64,000 nucleotides of DNA from JBBSBL01 sp963735885 (GTDB lineage: Bacteria > Actinomycetota > Thermoleophilia > Solirubrobacterales > Solirubrobacteraceae), in contig CAVTMP010000008.1 of the NCBI GenBank assembly GCA_963735885.1, forward strand, positions 310,001-374,000. The letters are read 5' to 3'. Made by a program: the position numbers and the translations under genes. Shown piece after piece: positions 27,184 through 36,650 of this stretch. The notes under the pieces are model-generated. The model did not search any database, was not told where the DNA came from, and saw only the letters and a list, made by a program, of their open reading frames with translations. The stretch's first letter is position 1. The number at the start of each line of letters is the position of its first letter.

Positions 27184-28651
27184 CTACGAGGCCCGCGCCG
27201 CCGCGGCCCTCGCCGACCCGCGGACGGTGCGGGTCAGGCCGTCGGCCGCCGAGCACAGCGGCGCGGCGCCGCCGTTCCGCCGGCCGACCTCCGCGCGGAG
27301 CACCCGCCCGTAGGCGGCGCCCGCCGGCGTGAGCCCGCGGCGCGGCGACCAGAGGCCGAACCACTGATCGGCGTCGGCCGGCGCGTCCTCGGCGCTCATC
27401 CACGTGTAGGGCGCGACGCCCTCGACCCCGCAGTCGCTCCACGCCAGCGCCGTGACGGCGTGGGCGAGGAGCGACGCGCGCATCGGGTCGGGGACCGCCG
27501 GGAGGTCGTCGCCGCGCGTGGGCCAGCCGAGCTCGTTGAGGTCGAGGGGGACGGCCCCCCACCCCGCCCCGGCGCAGGGTCGCGCGGACGGCGCGCACCT
27601 GGGCGAGCACCCCCTCGGCGTCCGCGGCGTAGGGGTGGTAGGCCACCGCGTCCACGGCGTCGCGCAGCGCGGGGCGCGCCCGGATCGCGGCGCGGACGAA
27701 CGCACCGCCGTCCGGCGCCTGCCCGCCGACGAGGACGCGCGCCGACGGGTCGGCGCGGCGGATCGCCGCGCTCGCGGCCAGCAGCAGGTCGGCGTAGCGG
27801 GCCGGGTCGGGGCCGCTGCGCCAGAAGTTCAGGGCGTTCGGCTCGTTCCAGATCTCCCAGCCGCGGACCGGCCGGGCCGGGACCTCGGGATGCTCGACCC
27901 AGAAGCTGCCGCCGGGCCCGTAGCGCCGGACGAGCGCCGCGGCGTAGGCGGCGAAGTCGCCGACGCGCCCGGGCGCCGGCGGCGCGGCCAGCGTGCCGGG
28001 CACGGCGGAGGCCCACTCCGCGCTGTAGGCGACGAGCGGCTGCCAGCGGATGCCGTGACGCGCGAGGTCCAGCGCGACCTGGTCGGTGCGCCGCCACACG
28101 TAGGTGTGCTCGCCGTCCACGGGCGGCGCCGGCTCGCTCCAGTGCCAGTAGGCGTCCGCCCGCGCGGCGGCGACGCCCTCGGCCGACGCCGCCGCCAGGG
28201 CGTCGGCGGCGCTCGCCGCGGTGTCGGGACGCTGGAAGATCTGGGCCGCGTTGACCGCGAAGAACTCCCGGCCGATCTCGTGGCGGGGCGCGGGCGCGGG
28301 AGGCGACCCGGCGCGGGCGGGTGCCGGAGCGCGGCGGGCGCGGGAACGGTGCCTCGGGCGGCAACGGGCGTCGCGGGCGCGCGCTCGCCCGCCGCGACGG
28401 CGGGCACGGCGGGCGAGGCGGCGGCATCGCGCCGGCGCGCGGGCGACGCGGCGGGCGACCGGGCCGGGCACGTGGGCGATGCGGCGGGCGGCGCCGGGAA
28501 CGTGGGCGCGCGCGACCGGGCCGGCCGGGCGATGCTCCGCTCGCCGGGCCGGGCCGGCTCCGGCGGCCGCCGCCGATCCGCCGCCGAGCGCGAGCAGCAC
28601 CGAGAGCACGACGAGGAGGCGACCGGGGGCGGGCAGCGGGCGGGGCGACAT
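27184..28651 (-). CDS. Secreted clan GH-A glycoside hydrolase (GH39-like), one frameshift
   Basis: Signal peptide at residues 1-30 (RLLVVLSVLLALGGGSAAAA), then a long Arg/Ala-rich low-complexity region to about residue 125. The TIM barrel follows: FFAVNAAQIFQRPD, YWHWSEPAPPVDGEHTYVWR, RGWEIWNEPNALNFW (acid/base Glu in NEP) and VAYHPYAAD. In the shifted frame it continues LDLNELGWPTRGDD, placing a candidate nucleophile Glu, and VAPYTWMSAEDAPADADQWF. The shift is in the G-run near 27555-27575. Substrate is unknown; xylosidase or glucanase-like activity is plausible. ATG 28651 was chosen because the signal peptide starts there. Confidence 0.7.
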
Positions 28652-28814
28652 GGAGGGCGCGGGCCCGAGAGGCGACGGTGGCCCGGCGGAGCGCATCGGC
28701 GACGGCGCGCGGCGTCATGAGCGTGGCGGCGCAGCCCGGACGGGCCTCCGACCGCCGGGGGCGCGGCCGGACGCGAGACGGTGATCCTCCCGCGGCCGCG
28801 GTAGCGTCCGGCTC

Positions 28815-30215
28815 GTGCGCCGGACGAAGATCATCGCGACCATCGGGCCCGCCTCGCGCGAGCCGGAGACGCTCGTCCGGATGGTCGAGGCCGGGCTCGA
28901 CGTCGCCCGCCTGAACTTCTCCCACGGCACCCGGGAGGAGCACGCGGAGAACGTGCGGCGGATCCGCGACGCGGCCGGACGGGCCGGGCGCTCGGTCGCC
29001 GTGCTGCAGGACCTCCCCGGCCCGAAGCTGCGGATCGGCCCGATCGCCGCGGGGGTGGTGGAGCTCGCGCCGGGCGACCGGCTCGACCTGCGCTGCGGCG
29101 AGGAGTTCGAGGGGGACGCGCGCGCGGTCTCGGTGTCCTGGCCCGAGCTCGCCGAGCACCTCGAGCCCGGCGCGACCGTCTACCTCGCGGACGGGGGCGT
29201 GCGACTGCGCGTGGAGACGCTCCGCGACGGAGACATCGAGACGCGGGTCGAGATCGGGGGGCCGGTCGGGACGCGCAGCGGGATCAACACGCCCGGCGAG
29301 ACCACGGCCCTGCCGGCCGTCCCGGAGGACGACCTCGAGCTGCTGCGCTTCGGCGAGGAGATCGGCGTCGACATCGTCGCGCTCTCCTTCGTCCGGAGCG
29401 CGGAGGACGTGGCGATGGTCCGCGACCACACCCGCCTGCCGCTGGTCGCGAAGATCGAGAAGCCGCAGGCCGTGGAGCGCGCGGAGGCGATCCTCCACGC
29501 GGCGGACTGCGTGATGGTCGCACGCGGCGACCTCGGGATCGAGCTGCCGCTCGAGGAGGTCCCGGTCGTCCAGAAGCGCATCCTCGCGCTGGCCGGCGCC
29601 CTGGCGCGGCCGAGCATCACCGCCACCCAGATGCTCGACTCGATGGTCTCCGCCTCGCGCCCGACCCGGGCCGAGGTGGCCGACGTCGCCAACGCGATCT
29701 TCGACGGCACCGACGCGGTGATGCTCTCCCAGGAGACGGCGATCGGCGCCCACCCGGTCGAGGCCGTGGCGATGATGGACGCGATCGCGCGCTCGACCGA
29801 GCCCGCGCTGCCCTACGAGCGCTGGAACGAGGAGCGCGTGCGCCGCGACGAGCGCGACCCGAGCTACACCGTGGCCCACTCCGCCTGCGAGGCGGCGCGG
29901 AACCTCGACCTCGCCGCCCTCGTCATCCCGACGCTGTCGGGTCGCTCGGTGCGGCTGATCTCCGCCCACCGTCCCGAGGTCCCGATCTACGCGCTCTCCC
30001 CGGGCCGGGAGACCGTGCGCCGCTGCGCGCTCATGTGGGGCGTCGAGGCCGCCTCCCAGCGCAAGCATCGCGTCACCGAGGAGCTCATCGCCGACGCCGC
30101 CCGGATCGCCCGCGAGCGCGGCTGGGTCCGGGCCGGCGACCGGATCGGCATCACGGCCGGGCTCCCGAGCGGGCGCCCCGGAACGACCAGCCTGTTCCAG
30201 ATCCAGACGGCGTAG
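28815..30215 (+). CDS. pyk: Pyruvate kinase
   Basis: 466 residues. It starts RRTKIIATIGPASREPETL, then LNFSHGTREEH, LQDLPGPKLRIG, AKIEKPQAVERAEAIL (catalytic Lys), VMVARGDLGIELPLE (metal Glu and Asp region) and TATQMLDSMVSASRPTRAEV. The C-terminal allosteric domain is present without the extra PEP-utiliser domain. It makes ATP and pyruvate from PEP. GTG 28815 is 7 nt after a TAGCGT box (28802-28807). The 163 bp between it and the divergent glycosidase hold no other gene. The first ordered residues match the family start, so the GTG start is secure. Confidence 0.95.
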   Translation: MRRTKIIATIGPASREPETLVRMVEAGLDVARLNFSHGTREEHAENVRRIRDAAGRAGRSVAVLQDLPGPKLRIGPIAAGVVELAPGDRLDLRCGEEFEGDARAVSVSWPELAEHLEPGATVYLADGGVRLRVETLRDGDIETRVEIGGPVGTRSGINTPGETTALPAVPEDDLELLRFGEEIGVDIVALSFVRSAEDVAMVRDHTRLPLVAKIEKPQAVERAEAILHAADCVMVARGDLGIELPLEEVPVVQKRILALAGALARPSITATQMLDSMVSASRPTRAEVADVANAIFDGTDAVMLSQETAIGAHPVEAVAMMDAIARSTEPALPYERWNEERVRRDERDPSYTVAHSACEAARNLDLAALVIPTLSGRSVRLISAHRPEVPIYALSPGRETVRRCALMWGVEAASQRKHRVTEELIADAARIARERGWVRAGDRIGITAGLPSGRPGTTSLFQIQTA

Positions 30216-30315
30216 GCCCCCGGCCGGCGCCCCGCCCTCCGAGGACGTGCTCGACGACCTGCGGGCGGATCGTCCGTGAGCGATTCCGCGGTCGCCTCCC
30301 TCGACATCTCGGCGG

Positions 30316-30978
30316 TCACGCCGCGGGCGGCACCTCCCCGGCCGCCCGCTCCCGGGCCCGCTCGCGCCAGGCGAAGAGGCCGCCGCCGATCGCCATGAGC
30401 GCGAGCACCGCCACGGCCACGATGGACTCCGGCGAGCCGAGGTTGCCGAGGCTCCCGCCGAGCGCGACATAGGCGAAGGCCCGCGGCGCGATGCCGATCG
30501 CGGTGGCCAGCGAGAAGTCCCGCAGCCGAACGCGCGTGAGGCCGGCGGCGTAGTTGACGACGTTGTAGGGCACCGCGGGCGCGATCCGCGCATAGAGCAC
30601 GGCGAGGAACCCCCGGCGCTCGATCCACTCCTGCCACAGGCGCAGGCGACCCCCGGAGATCTCCTCCACGGCGGCGGCGCCGAAGCGGCGCGCGATGAGG
30701 AAGGCGATCGTCGCCCCGAGCGTCGCGGCGACGATCGCCACCGGCGTGCCCAGCGCCACCCCGAAGAGCAGCCCGCTCGCCGCCGCGAGGAGGGGGCCCG
30801 GGAAGAGCGCGCAGGTCAGCCCGGCCGAGATGAAGACGAACGCGATCGGCGCCACCGGCCCGAAGGACCGCGCCCAGTCGCGGACCCGATCCGCCGACAG
30901 GGCGTCGCTCAGCGCGAGCGCGGCGAAGGCGCCGCCGACCGCCAGCGCGAGCAGGGCGAGCCGCGTCCGCGGACCCAC
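30316..30978 (-). CDS. TVP38/TMEM64 (VTT/DedA-related) membrane protein
   Basis: 220 residues with about six hydrophobic segments. The family signature FPGPLLAAASGLLFGVALGT lies in the first re-entrant region, and YARIAPAVPYNVVNYAAGLT is the conserved second motif. Eukaryotic relatives are lipid scramblases, and bacterial copies maintain membrane homeostasis. GTG 30978 follows the AarF stop by 1 bp, so the two are an operon, linking a membrane-quinone kinase with a lipid-handling protein. Confidence 0.8.
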   Translation of the reverse strand: MGPRTRLALLALAVGGAFAALALSDALSADRVRDWARSFGPVAPIAFVFISAGLTCALFPGPLLAAASGLLFGVALGTPVAIVAATLGATIAFLIARRFGAAAVEEISGGRLRLWQEWIERRGFLAVLYARIAPAVPYNVVNYAAGLTRVRLRDFSLATAIGIAPRAFAYVALGGSLGNLGSPESIVAVAVLALMAIGGGLFAWRERARERAAGEVPPAA

Positions 30979-30979
30979 G

Positions 30980-32365
30980 TCACGCCGCCGCCCGGCCGCC
31001 GTAGAACGCCGCCTCCGCGGCGCCGAGCGGGGTCACCGGCTCGTCGCCGAAGATCCACTCCCGCGCGATCCGGTGCCAGTTCGCGCGTGCCCGCAGCTGC
31101 CCCAGCACGGCGAGCGTGAGCATCTCCATCCGGCGCCCGAACAGGTGCTGGGGCGGAAGGGTCTCGTGGCGCATCTGGTCGAAGTACTCCGACCGGGGAT
31201 CGGACATGTCGATCATGACCTGCGTCGCGATCTCCGGCACGAGCTCGACCTCGTCGTCGTCGGAGTACCACCACGTCGCGTCGCGGAAGTGGGCGAGGAG
31301 CCGCTCGGGGGGGAAGCGCTTCGGCCGGGCGATGAAGCCCGAGGCGGCGAGCAGCGCCTTGAGCCGCTTCGCGTCGCCGGCGATCGCCGCCCGCTGGCAG
31401 TCGAGCTCGAGCTCCACCTCGTCGGCCTCCATGCGCTTGAAGAGGCCGAAGTCGAGGAACGCCACCCGCCCGTCCGCCATCAGGATGAAGTTGCCCGGAT
31501 GCGGGTCGCCCGAGAACTGGCGATGGCGGTAGAGGCAGCCGAAGTAGAAGCGGAAGACGATCTCGCCGACCCGGTCGCGATCGGCCTGGGGCAGGGACTT
31601 CACGGCCTCGAACCCGAGGCCCTCGACGAGCTCGGTGACGATCACGCGCTCGCGCGAGAGCGAGGTGACCACGTCCGGGACGAAGATGAACGGGTGGCGG
31701 CGGAAGATGCGGGCCAGCGCGCGCTGGTTCTGGGCCTCGAGCTCGTAGTCGAGCTCGTCCCCGATCCGCTCGCGGATCTCGCCGCCGATCGCCTTCGCGT
31801 CGAGGCCCGGGGCGACGCGCTTGACGATGCGCAGGATGAGCCCGAGGTTCTGCAGGTCGGCGCGGACCGCCGCGGCGACGCCGGGGTACTGGACCTTCAC
31901 CGCGACGCGGCGGCCGTCGTGGAGCGTCGCGCGGTAGACCTGGCCGATCGACGCCGCGGCGATCGGGTCGGGGTCGAAGTCGGCGAACACCTCGCCGACG
32001 GGCTCGCCCAGCTCCTCCTCGACGACGGTCCGCATCTCGGCGAACGAGACCTTCGGCGCCGCGTCCCGCAGCGCGGCGAGCTTGGCCTGGAACTCGTCGC
32101 GGCGCTCCTCGGGGACCAGGCCCATGTCGAGGAACGACATGACCTGGCCGATCTTCATCGCCGCGCCCTTCATCGTGCCGAGCGCCGCGACGATCTGCTC
32201 CGCCGCCTCGAGGTTGCGCTCGTCGAGCGCCCGGCGACGCGCCGGCTCGTCGCGGGTGAGGTTGGCCGCGGCGGTCCCGGCCTGGCGGACGGCCTGCTCG
32301 GCCGCCAGGCCGCCGAGCTTCGCGGTGCGCCGCAGGCGGGAGGTCGGCATCTCGTCGCGCGCCAT
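30980..32365 (-). CDS. AarF/ABC1/UbiB-family atypical kinase
   Basis: 461 residues. The KxGQ signature is MKIGQVMSFLDMGL near residue 72, the Ala-rich replacement of the P-loop is PIAAASIGQVYRATL, the VAIK-like Lys is in RRVAVKVQYPG, and the catalytic and metal motifs are GDPHPGNFIL and FLDFGLFKRM. UbiB-type ATPases support isoprenoid-quinone biosynthesis or lipid movement. The organism is likely to use menaquinone, so its exact partner is open. ATG 32365 lies 9 nt from TACGAT (32375-32380). It is first in the operon with the TVP38-like gene. Confidence 0.88.
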   Translation of the reverse strand: MARDEMPTSRLRRTAKLGGLAAEQAVRQAGTAAANLTRDEPARRRALDERNLEAAEQIVAALGTMKGAAMKIGQVMSFLDMGLVPEERRDEFQAKLAALRDAAPKVSFAEMRTVVEEELGEPVGEVFADFDPDPIAAASIGQVYRATLHDGRRVAVKVQYPGVAAAVRADLQNLGLILRIVKRVAPGLDAKAIGGEIRERIGDELDYELEAQNQRALARIFRRHPFIFVPDVVTSLSRERVIVTELVEGLGFEAVKSLPQADRDRVGEIVFRFYFGCLYRHRQFSGDPHPGNFILMADGRVAFLDFGLFKRMEADEVELELDCQRAAIAGDAKRLKALLAASGFIARPKRFPPERLLAHFRDATWWYSDDDEVELVPEIATQVMIDMSDPRSEYFDQMRHETLPPQHLFGRRMEMLTLAVLGQLRARANWHRIAREWIFGDEPVTPLGAAEAAFYGGRAAA

Positions 32366-32430
32366 CGGCCTGTCATCGTAGGCCCGCGGCGGCACGACGG
32401 CACCGGGCCGGAGCGCTCCGGTGCCGGTGA

Positions 32431-33177
32431 CTACCCCGTGCGCTCCACCTGCGAGCCCGGGACGATGTCGTCGGAGCCGTCGGGCCAGCGGACCCACGCC
32501 TTGTGCCCGCCGTCGTAGTCGTCGCCGAGCAGCACCAGCGTCGCGGGCTCGCCGAGCGCGGTGCAGGCCTCGGCGCCCTCGGGATCGAGGCCCCGCCAGA
32601 CGCGGACGAAGGCGTTGCCCTCCCACTCCTCGGCCACGCTCGTGGGGTCGGTGTGCCCGGGATGGATCGCCGTCTGCGGCGGGAGGCTGAGGATGCGCTC
32701 CATGATCGACGTCTTGAGGTCGGCGTAGGTCGTGTGCCCGGGCGCGCGCACGCCGCCGACCGAGTTGCGGAAGAGCGTGTCGCCCGTGAAGAGATCGCTG
32801 CCGTCGACGAGGAAGCTGAGCATCCCGGCCGTGTGGCCGGGCGTGTGGATCGCCTCGATGCGCAGCCCGCCCGCCTCGATCACCGCGCCCGGCTCGATCG
32901 TCCCGGTGGCCTGGGGGACGTGCTCGCGCTCGGCGGGGTGGATGAGGACGGGCGTGCCGGGGTGAGCGGCGAGCACCGCGTCGAGCTCGGCCACGTGGTC
33001 GTAGTGGTGGTGGGTGAGCAGCACGCGATCGAGGGTGAGGTCGCGGGCCTCGAGCGCCGCCAGCAGCGGGGCCACCGGTCCGCCGGCGTCGATCAGCACC
33101 GCCGTCCCGCCGGGCTCGTCGGCGACGAGGTAGGTGTTGGACAGCCACTGGTCGGCCATCGAGCGCTCGAGGATCAT
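32431..33177 (-). CDS. MBL-fold hydrolase, glyoxalase II-like
   Basis: 248 residues. The metal site is LLTHHHYDHVAELDAVLA, with further ligands in HTPGHTAGMLSFL, LFTGDTLFRNSVGG and IHPGHTDPT. This is the YcbL/glyoxalase II-like group. Residues after about 190 form a short extra beta domain (VLLGDDYDGGHKAWVRWPDG) that may be a separate SH3-like unit. It probably hydrolyses a thioester. It is divergent from a glyoxalase I-like gene 80 bp away. TAGCAT at 33186-33191 is 8 nt before ATG 33177. Confidence 0.8.
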   Translation of the reverse strand: MILERSMADQWLSNTYLVADEPGGTAVLIDAGGPVAPLLAALEARDLTLDRVLLTHHHYDHVAELDAVLAAHPGTPVLIHPAEREHVPQATGTIEPGAVIEAGGLRIEAIHTPGHTAGMLSFLVDGSDLFTGDTLFRNSVGGVRAPGHTTYADLKTSIMERILSLPPQTAIHPGHTDPTSVAEEWEGNAFVRVWRGLDPEGAEACTALGEPATLVLLGDDYDGGHKAWVRWPDGSDDIVPGSQVERTG

Positions 33178-33257
33178 GGGACGCGATGCTAGCGGCGGCG
33201 CGCGGGCGTGGCCGCGTCGCGGGGAGTGACGCCGGAGGCGCCGGGTACGCTCACCTC

Positions 33258-33644
33258 ATGCGACTCCTCCACACCTGCTACCGGATCCTCGACGTCGACC
33301 GCTCGGTCGCCTTCTACTCGACGCTCGGGTTCGCGGAGATCGGGCGCCTGCCGATCCGCGACGAGGCGGTCAACGTGTTCATGAACCTGCCCGGCGACGG
33401 CGACGAGCCCCGGCTGGAGCTCACCTGGAACCGCGATCGCGACGAGCCCTACGACCTCGGCACGGGGTACGGGCACATCGCGCTCGCCGTCGAGGACCTC
33501 GACGGCACGCTCGCCCGGCTCGCGGCCCACGGGATCGCGCCCGAGCGGGAGCCCTACACCGTGAGCGACGGCGGGTCGCGCCTGTGCTTCGTGCGCGACC
33601 CCGACGACTACCGGATCGAGCTCATCGAGCGCCCGGGCGGGTAG
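33258..33644 (+). CDS. VOC-family glyoxalase I-like lyase
   Basis: 128 residues with two beta-alpha-beta-beta-beta VOC modules: HTCYRILDVDRSVAFYSTLG and YGHIALAVEDLDGTLARLAA. The four metal ligands expected for lactoylglutathione lyase are His5, Glu in RLELTWN, His in YGHIAL and Glu in YRIELIE, all present. The length and order match GloA. An actinobacterium would more likely use mycothiol or another thiol than glutathione. TACGCT at 33246-33251 lies 6 nt before ATG 33258. Confidence 0.8.
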   Translation: MRLLHTCYRILDVDRSVAFYSTLGFAEIGRLPIRDEAVNVFMNLPGDGDEPRLELTWNRDRDEPYDLGTGYGHIALAVEDLDGTLARLAAHGIAPEREPYTVSDGGSRLCFVRDPDDYRIELIERPGG

Positions 33645-33657
33645 TCGGCGGGCGGCC

Positions 33658-35211
33658 GTGCCCGAGGAGCGCCAGAGCGTCGTCGTCGACCTCGGGTCGA
33701 ACTCGTTCCGCCTCGTCGTCTACTCGTGGCGGCCGGGGGCCTGGTGGACGCGCTCGGACGAGGTCTACGAGACGGTGCGGATCGGCGCCGGCCTCGACGC
33801 CACCGGGCGCCTGTCCGAGGCGGCGATGGAGCGGGCGCTGCGCACCCTGCGCCTGTACGACCACTTCCGACGCGCCCTCGGCGTGGCCGACGAGGACGTC
33901 CACCCGGTGGCGACGAGCGCGATCCGCGACGCGGCGAACCGGGACGAGTTCCTGACCCGGGCGCGGGAGGTCTCGGGGGTCCCGATCCGCGTGTTGAGCG
34001 CCGAGGAGGAGGCGCACCTCGGCTACGTCGCGGCGGTCAACTCCACGACGCTGCAGGACGGCGCCGTGCTCGACCTCGGCGGCGGCTCGCTGCAGCTCGT
34101 CGACGTCCGCGAGCGTCGCGCGCGGCGCTGCCGCTCCTGGCCGCTCGGCGCGGTGCGGATGACCGAGCACCACCTGAACGGCGCCGACAAGCCCGCCACG
34201 CGCAAGGCGCTGAAGGCCCTGCGCGCGCACGTCCGCGACGCGCTCGCCGAGGAGGGCTGGCTGGCCAAGGGCCGCGGGCGGATCGTCGGGATCGGCGGGA
34301 CGGTCCGGAACCTCGCGGCCGCGGCCGAGCTCGCCGCCGACCTGCCCTCCTTCGGCGTGCAGGGCTTCACGCTCACGCGGGGTGCGCTCGACGCGCTGAT
34401 CGAGGAGCTCGCCGCGCTGCCGCCCTCGCGCCGGGGCGAGGTCCACGGGATCAAGCCGGGTCGCGGGGAGATCATCCTCGCGGGCGCCGTGGTGATCGCG
34501 ACGGTGCTCGACGCCGGCGGCTACGAGGCGCTCGAGGTCACCGAGGCGGGGCTCCGCGAGGGCGTCTTCTTCGGCGAGTTCCTGGCGCCCGCCGACCCGC
34601 CGCTGTTCCCCGACGTCCGCGGGGCCAGCGTGCGCAACCTCGCGCTCCAGTTCCAGCAGGAGATCGGGCACGCGACCCACGTCGCCGACCTCTCGCTGGA
34701 GATGCTCGACTCGCTGCGCGCCGGCGGCACGCGCGTGGGCAAGGGCGAGGAGCGGGAGCTGCTGTGGGCGGCGGCGATGCTCCACGACGTCGGCAAGGCC
34801 GTCGACTACGACGACCACCACAAGCACTCGCGCTACCTCATCCTCGGCGCCGGACTCCCGGGCTACGCGCCGCGCGAGGTGGCGCTCATCGCCCAGATGG
34901 CGCGCTACCACCGCAAGGGCTCGCCGATCGCCGGCCCGCTCGCGCCGCTCATGCGCGACGGCGACGAGGAGATGCTGGTCCGCTGCTCGGCGATCCTGCG
35001 GCTGGCCGAGCACCTCGAGCGCGGCCGGGACCAGGTCGTGCGCCACGCGCGCCTGGAGCCGAACGGCAAGGGCGTGCGTCTGGCCCTGGAGTGCGACGGC
35101 GACGCGAGCATCGCCGTCTGGGGGGCCGAGGGGCAGGCGGAGCTGTTCGAGCGGGCCTTCGGGAAGCGCCTGCACGTGCTGGCGTCCGGCTCGCCGACGA
35201 CGTCGTCGTAG
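33658..35211 (+). CDS. Ppx/GppA exopolyphosphatase/pppGpp phosphohydrolase with C-terminal HD domain
   Basis: 517 residues. The ASKHA phosphatase half has VVVDLGSNSFRLVVYSW, SAEEEAHLGYVAAVNST (catalytic Glu), VLDLGGGSLQLVDV and GIGGTVRNLA. The C-terminal HD domain has MLHDVGKAVDYDDHHKHSRY and LIAQMARYHRKG. This is the long, E. coli-like Ppx form, whereas mycobacterial Ppx1 lacks the HD part. It hydrolyses inorganic polyphosphate or pppGpp. GTG 33658 is 13 bp after the glyoxalase-like stop, so it is probably co-transcribed. Confidence 0.88.
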   Translation: MPEERQSVVVDLGSNSFRLVVYSWRPGAWWTRSDEVYETVRIGAGLDATGRLSEAAMERALRTLRLYDHFRRALGVADEDVHPVATSAIRDAANRDEFLTRAREVSGVPIRVLSAEEEAHLGYVAAVNSTTLQDGAVLDLGGGSLQLVDVRERRARRCRSWPLGAVRMTEHHLNGADKPATRKALKALRAHVRDALAEEGWLAKGRGRIVGIGGTVRNLAAAAELAADLPSFGVQGFTLTRGALDALIEELAALPPSRRGEVHGIKPGRGEIILAGAVVIATVLDAGGYEALEVTEAGLREGVFFGEFLAPADPPLFPDVRGASVRNLALQFQQEIGHATHVADLSLEMLDSLRAGGTRVGKGEERELLWAAAMLHDVGKAVDYDDHHKHSRYLILGAGLPGYAPREVALIAQMARYHRKGSPIAGPLAPLMRDGDEEMLVRCSAILRLAEHLERGRDQVVRHARLEPNGKGVRLALECDGDASIAVWGAEGQAELFERAFGKRLHVLASGSPTTSS

Positions 35212-35220
35212 ACCGGCGTT

Positions 35221-35613
35221 CTACACCGATCGGGGAGCGGCGCCGAGGGCCGTGGGGCTTCGGGAGCAGGCCCGCGGACCCGGCCGCTCGGCGGGCGCGG
35301 GCGCCTCGGCCGGCCCGCCGGGCGCCTCGGCGGGCCCGGCCGGCACCTCGACCGGGTCGCCGCGCGCCGGCTCCGAGGTCAGCGCCTCGACCTCGTCCTC
35401 GATCCCGAACGCGGAGCCGCCGCACTGGATGCGGAAGCGCTTGGGCGGCACGCGGTCGTCCGGGATGACCGGGATGCCCCACAGCTCGTCCCAGCCGAAG
35501 AGCTCGTGGTTGCCGGGGTTCAGCAGAATCGCCTCGGCCGGCATCGGGCACGTCGCGTTGTGGTGATCGAGGCCGCCCCGGATGAAGGCGAGCATCTCCG
35601 CTTCGAGGCTCAC
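35221..35613 (-). CDS. Hypothetical protein, 130 aa
   Basis: The compact N-terminal part reads LAFIRGGLDHHNATCPMPAE, ILLNPGNHELFGWDELWGIP and RIQCGGSAFGIEDEV. Conserved-looking His, Cys and Asn residues suggest a small binding fold. The C-terminal 50 residues are Pro/Ala/Glu-rich low complexity. GTG 35613 is used; a GACAAT hexamer (35621-35626) lies 7 nt upstream. It is convergent with Ppx, 10 bp apart. No family recognised. Confidence 0.55.
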   Translation of the reverse strand: MSLEAEMLAFIRGGLDHHNATCPMPAEAILLNPGNHELFGWDELWGIPVIPDDRVPPKRFRIQCGGSAFGIEDEVEALTSEPARGDPVEVPAGPAEAPGGPAEAPAPAERPGPRACSRSPTALGAAPRSV

Positions 35614-35693
35614 GGGGACGATTGTCGCACGGCGGGACCGGCCCGACCCGGCGAACTCGACGCTCGAGCGCTGCCGCGATCGGGTGTGGGAGC

Positions 35694-36602
35694 TCAGGCC
35701 GGCGGGCCCTGGACGCCGGCGCGCGAGGCGACGCGCAGGGCGAGGTGGCGCACCGTCGGCGCCACGAGCCCGTGGCGGCGCCCGGCGCGCAGCACGGCCC
35801 CGGCGATCGCGTCGAGCTCGGGCTCGACGCCGCACGCCACGTCGTGGCGCATCGAGCTCGACAGCGCCTCGGGCGCCGACTCCAGCTCCGCCCGCGCCAC
35901 GGCGGAGTCGACCGAGACGGCGCCCTCGGCCCGGGCGATGAGCGCGACCTCGTCGACCGCCGCCTCGAGCTCCGCGCGGCGGATCGGGTCGGCGCGGATC
36001 TCGCCGACGGGGGCGTCGTAGGCCGTCGTCGTCAGGGCGAGCGGACAGAGCCGGGCGAGCTTCGACCACATGACCTCCGCCTCGTCGGCGCCGAGGCGGA
36101 CGTCCAGCCCGGCCTGGCGCAGCCCCTCGGCCAGTCGGGCGAGGCGGCGGCGGAGATCCGGGTCGGCGGCCGCGAGGTCGATGCGCGCGTCCGGCGAGAC
36201 CTGCTCGACCTCGGCAGGTCCCCGGCGGTAGGACATCACGCGGATCACGCCCGCCGCGACGCGATCGGCGCCGAACCGCGCGCGCAACCGGTCGAGGTGC
36301 TCGATGCCGTTGAGCAGGGGGACGACGACCTCGGGCGCCACGGCGACGCGGTCGAGCGCCGCATCGAGCCCCGGCGCCTTGACCGCGACGATCAGCACCT
36401 CGGTGGGCCGCCCGAGGGCCGCCGTCGCGGCGGGCCGCGCGACGAACTCCCCGAGGAGCGGGCTCCGGACGGCGATCCCCGCGCGGGCGACGCGCCGGGC
36501 GGTCTCCTCGCGGGCGACGACCGTGACGTCCCCGGCGACGCGCGCGAGCGCACCGGCCACGAGCCCGCCGACGCCGCCCACGCCGAGGACGGCGACGCTC
36601 AT
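35694..36602 (-). CDS. panE: Ketopantoate reductase-family protein (ApbA/PanE)
   Basis: 302 residues. The Rossmann N-terminus is VAVLGVGGVGGLVAGALA, followed by VLIVAVKAPGLDAALD (conserved substrate Lys) and VVPLLNGIEHLDRL (Asn-Gly). The C-terminal helical domain has KLARLCPLALTTTAYDAPVG and SSSMRHDVACGVEPELDAIA with the Ser-Ser-Met and Glu-Asp/Glu-Leu motif. It uses NADPH to make pantoate for CoA. No panB or panC is adjacent, and actinobacteria often carry several paralogues, so true pantoate function is probable but not certain. Confidence 0.8.
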   Translation of the reverse strand: MSVAVLGVGGVGGLVAGALARVAGDVTVVAREETARRVARAGIAVRSPLLGEFVARPAATAALGRPTEVLIVAVKAPGLDAALDRVAVAPEVVVPLLNGIEHLDRLRARFGADRVAAGVIRVMSYRRGPAEVEQVSPDARIDLAAADPDLRRRLARLAEGLRQAGLDVRLGADEAEVMWSKLARLCPLALTTTAYDAPVGEIRADPIRRAELEAAVDEVALIARAEGAVSVDSAVARAELESAPEALSSSMRHDVACGVEPELDAIAGAVLRAGRRHGLVAPTVRHLALRVASRAGVQGPPA

Positions 36603-36650
36603 GGCCGCGCGCTCAGCACGAGACCGCGCGTCCGGGCTCTCCGCGGCGAC

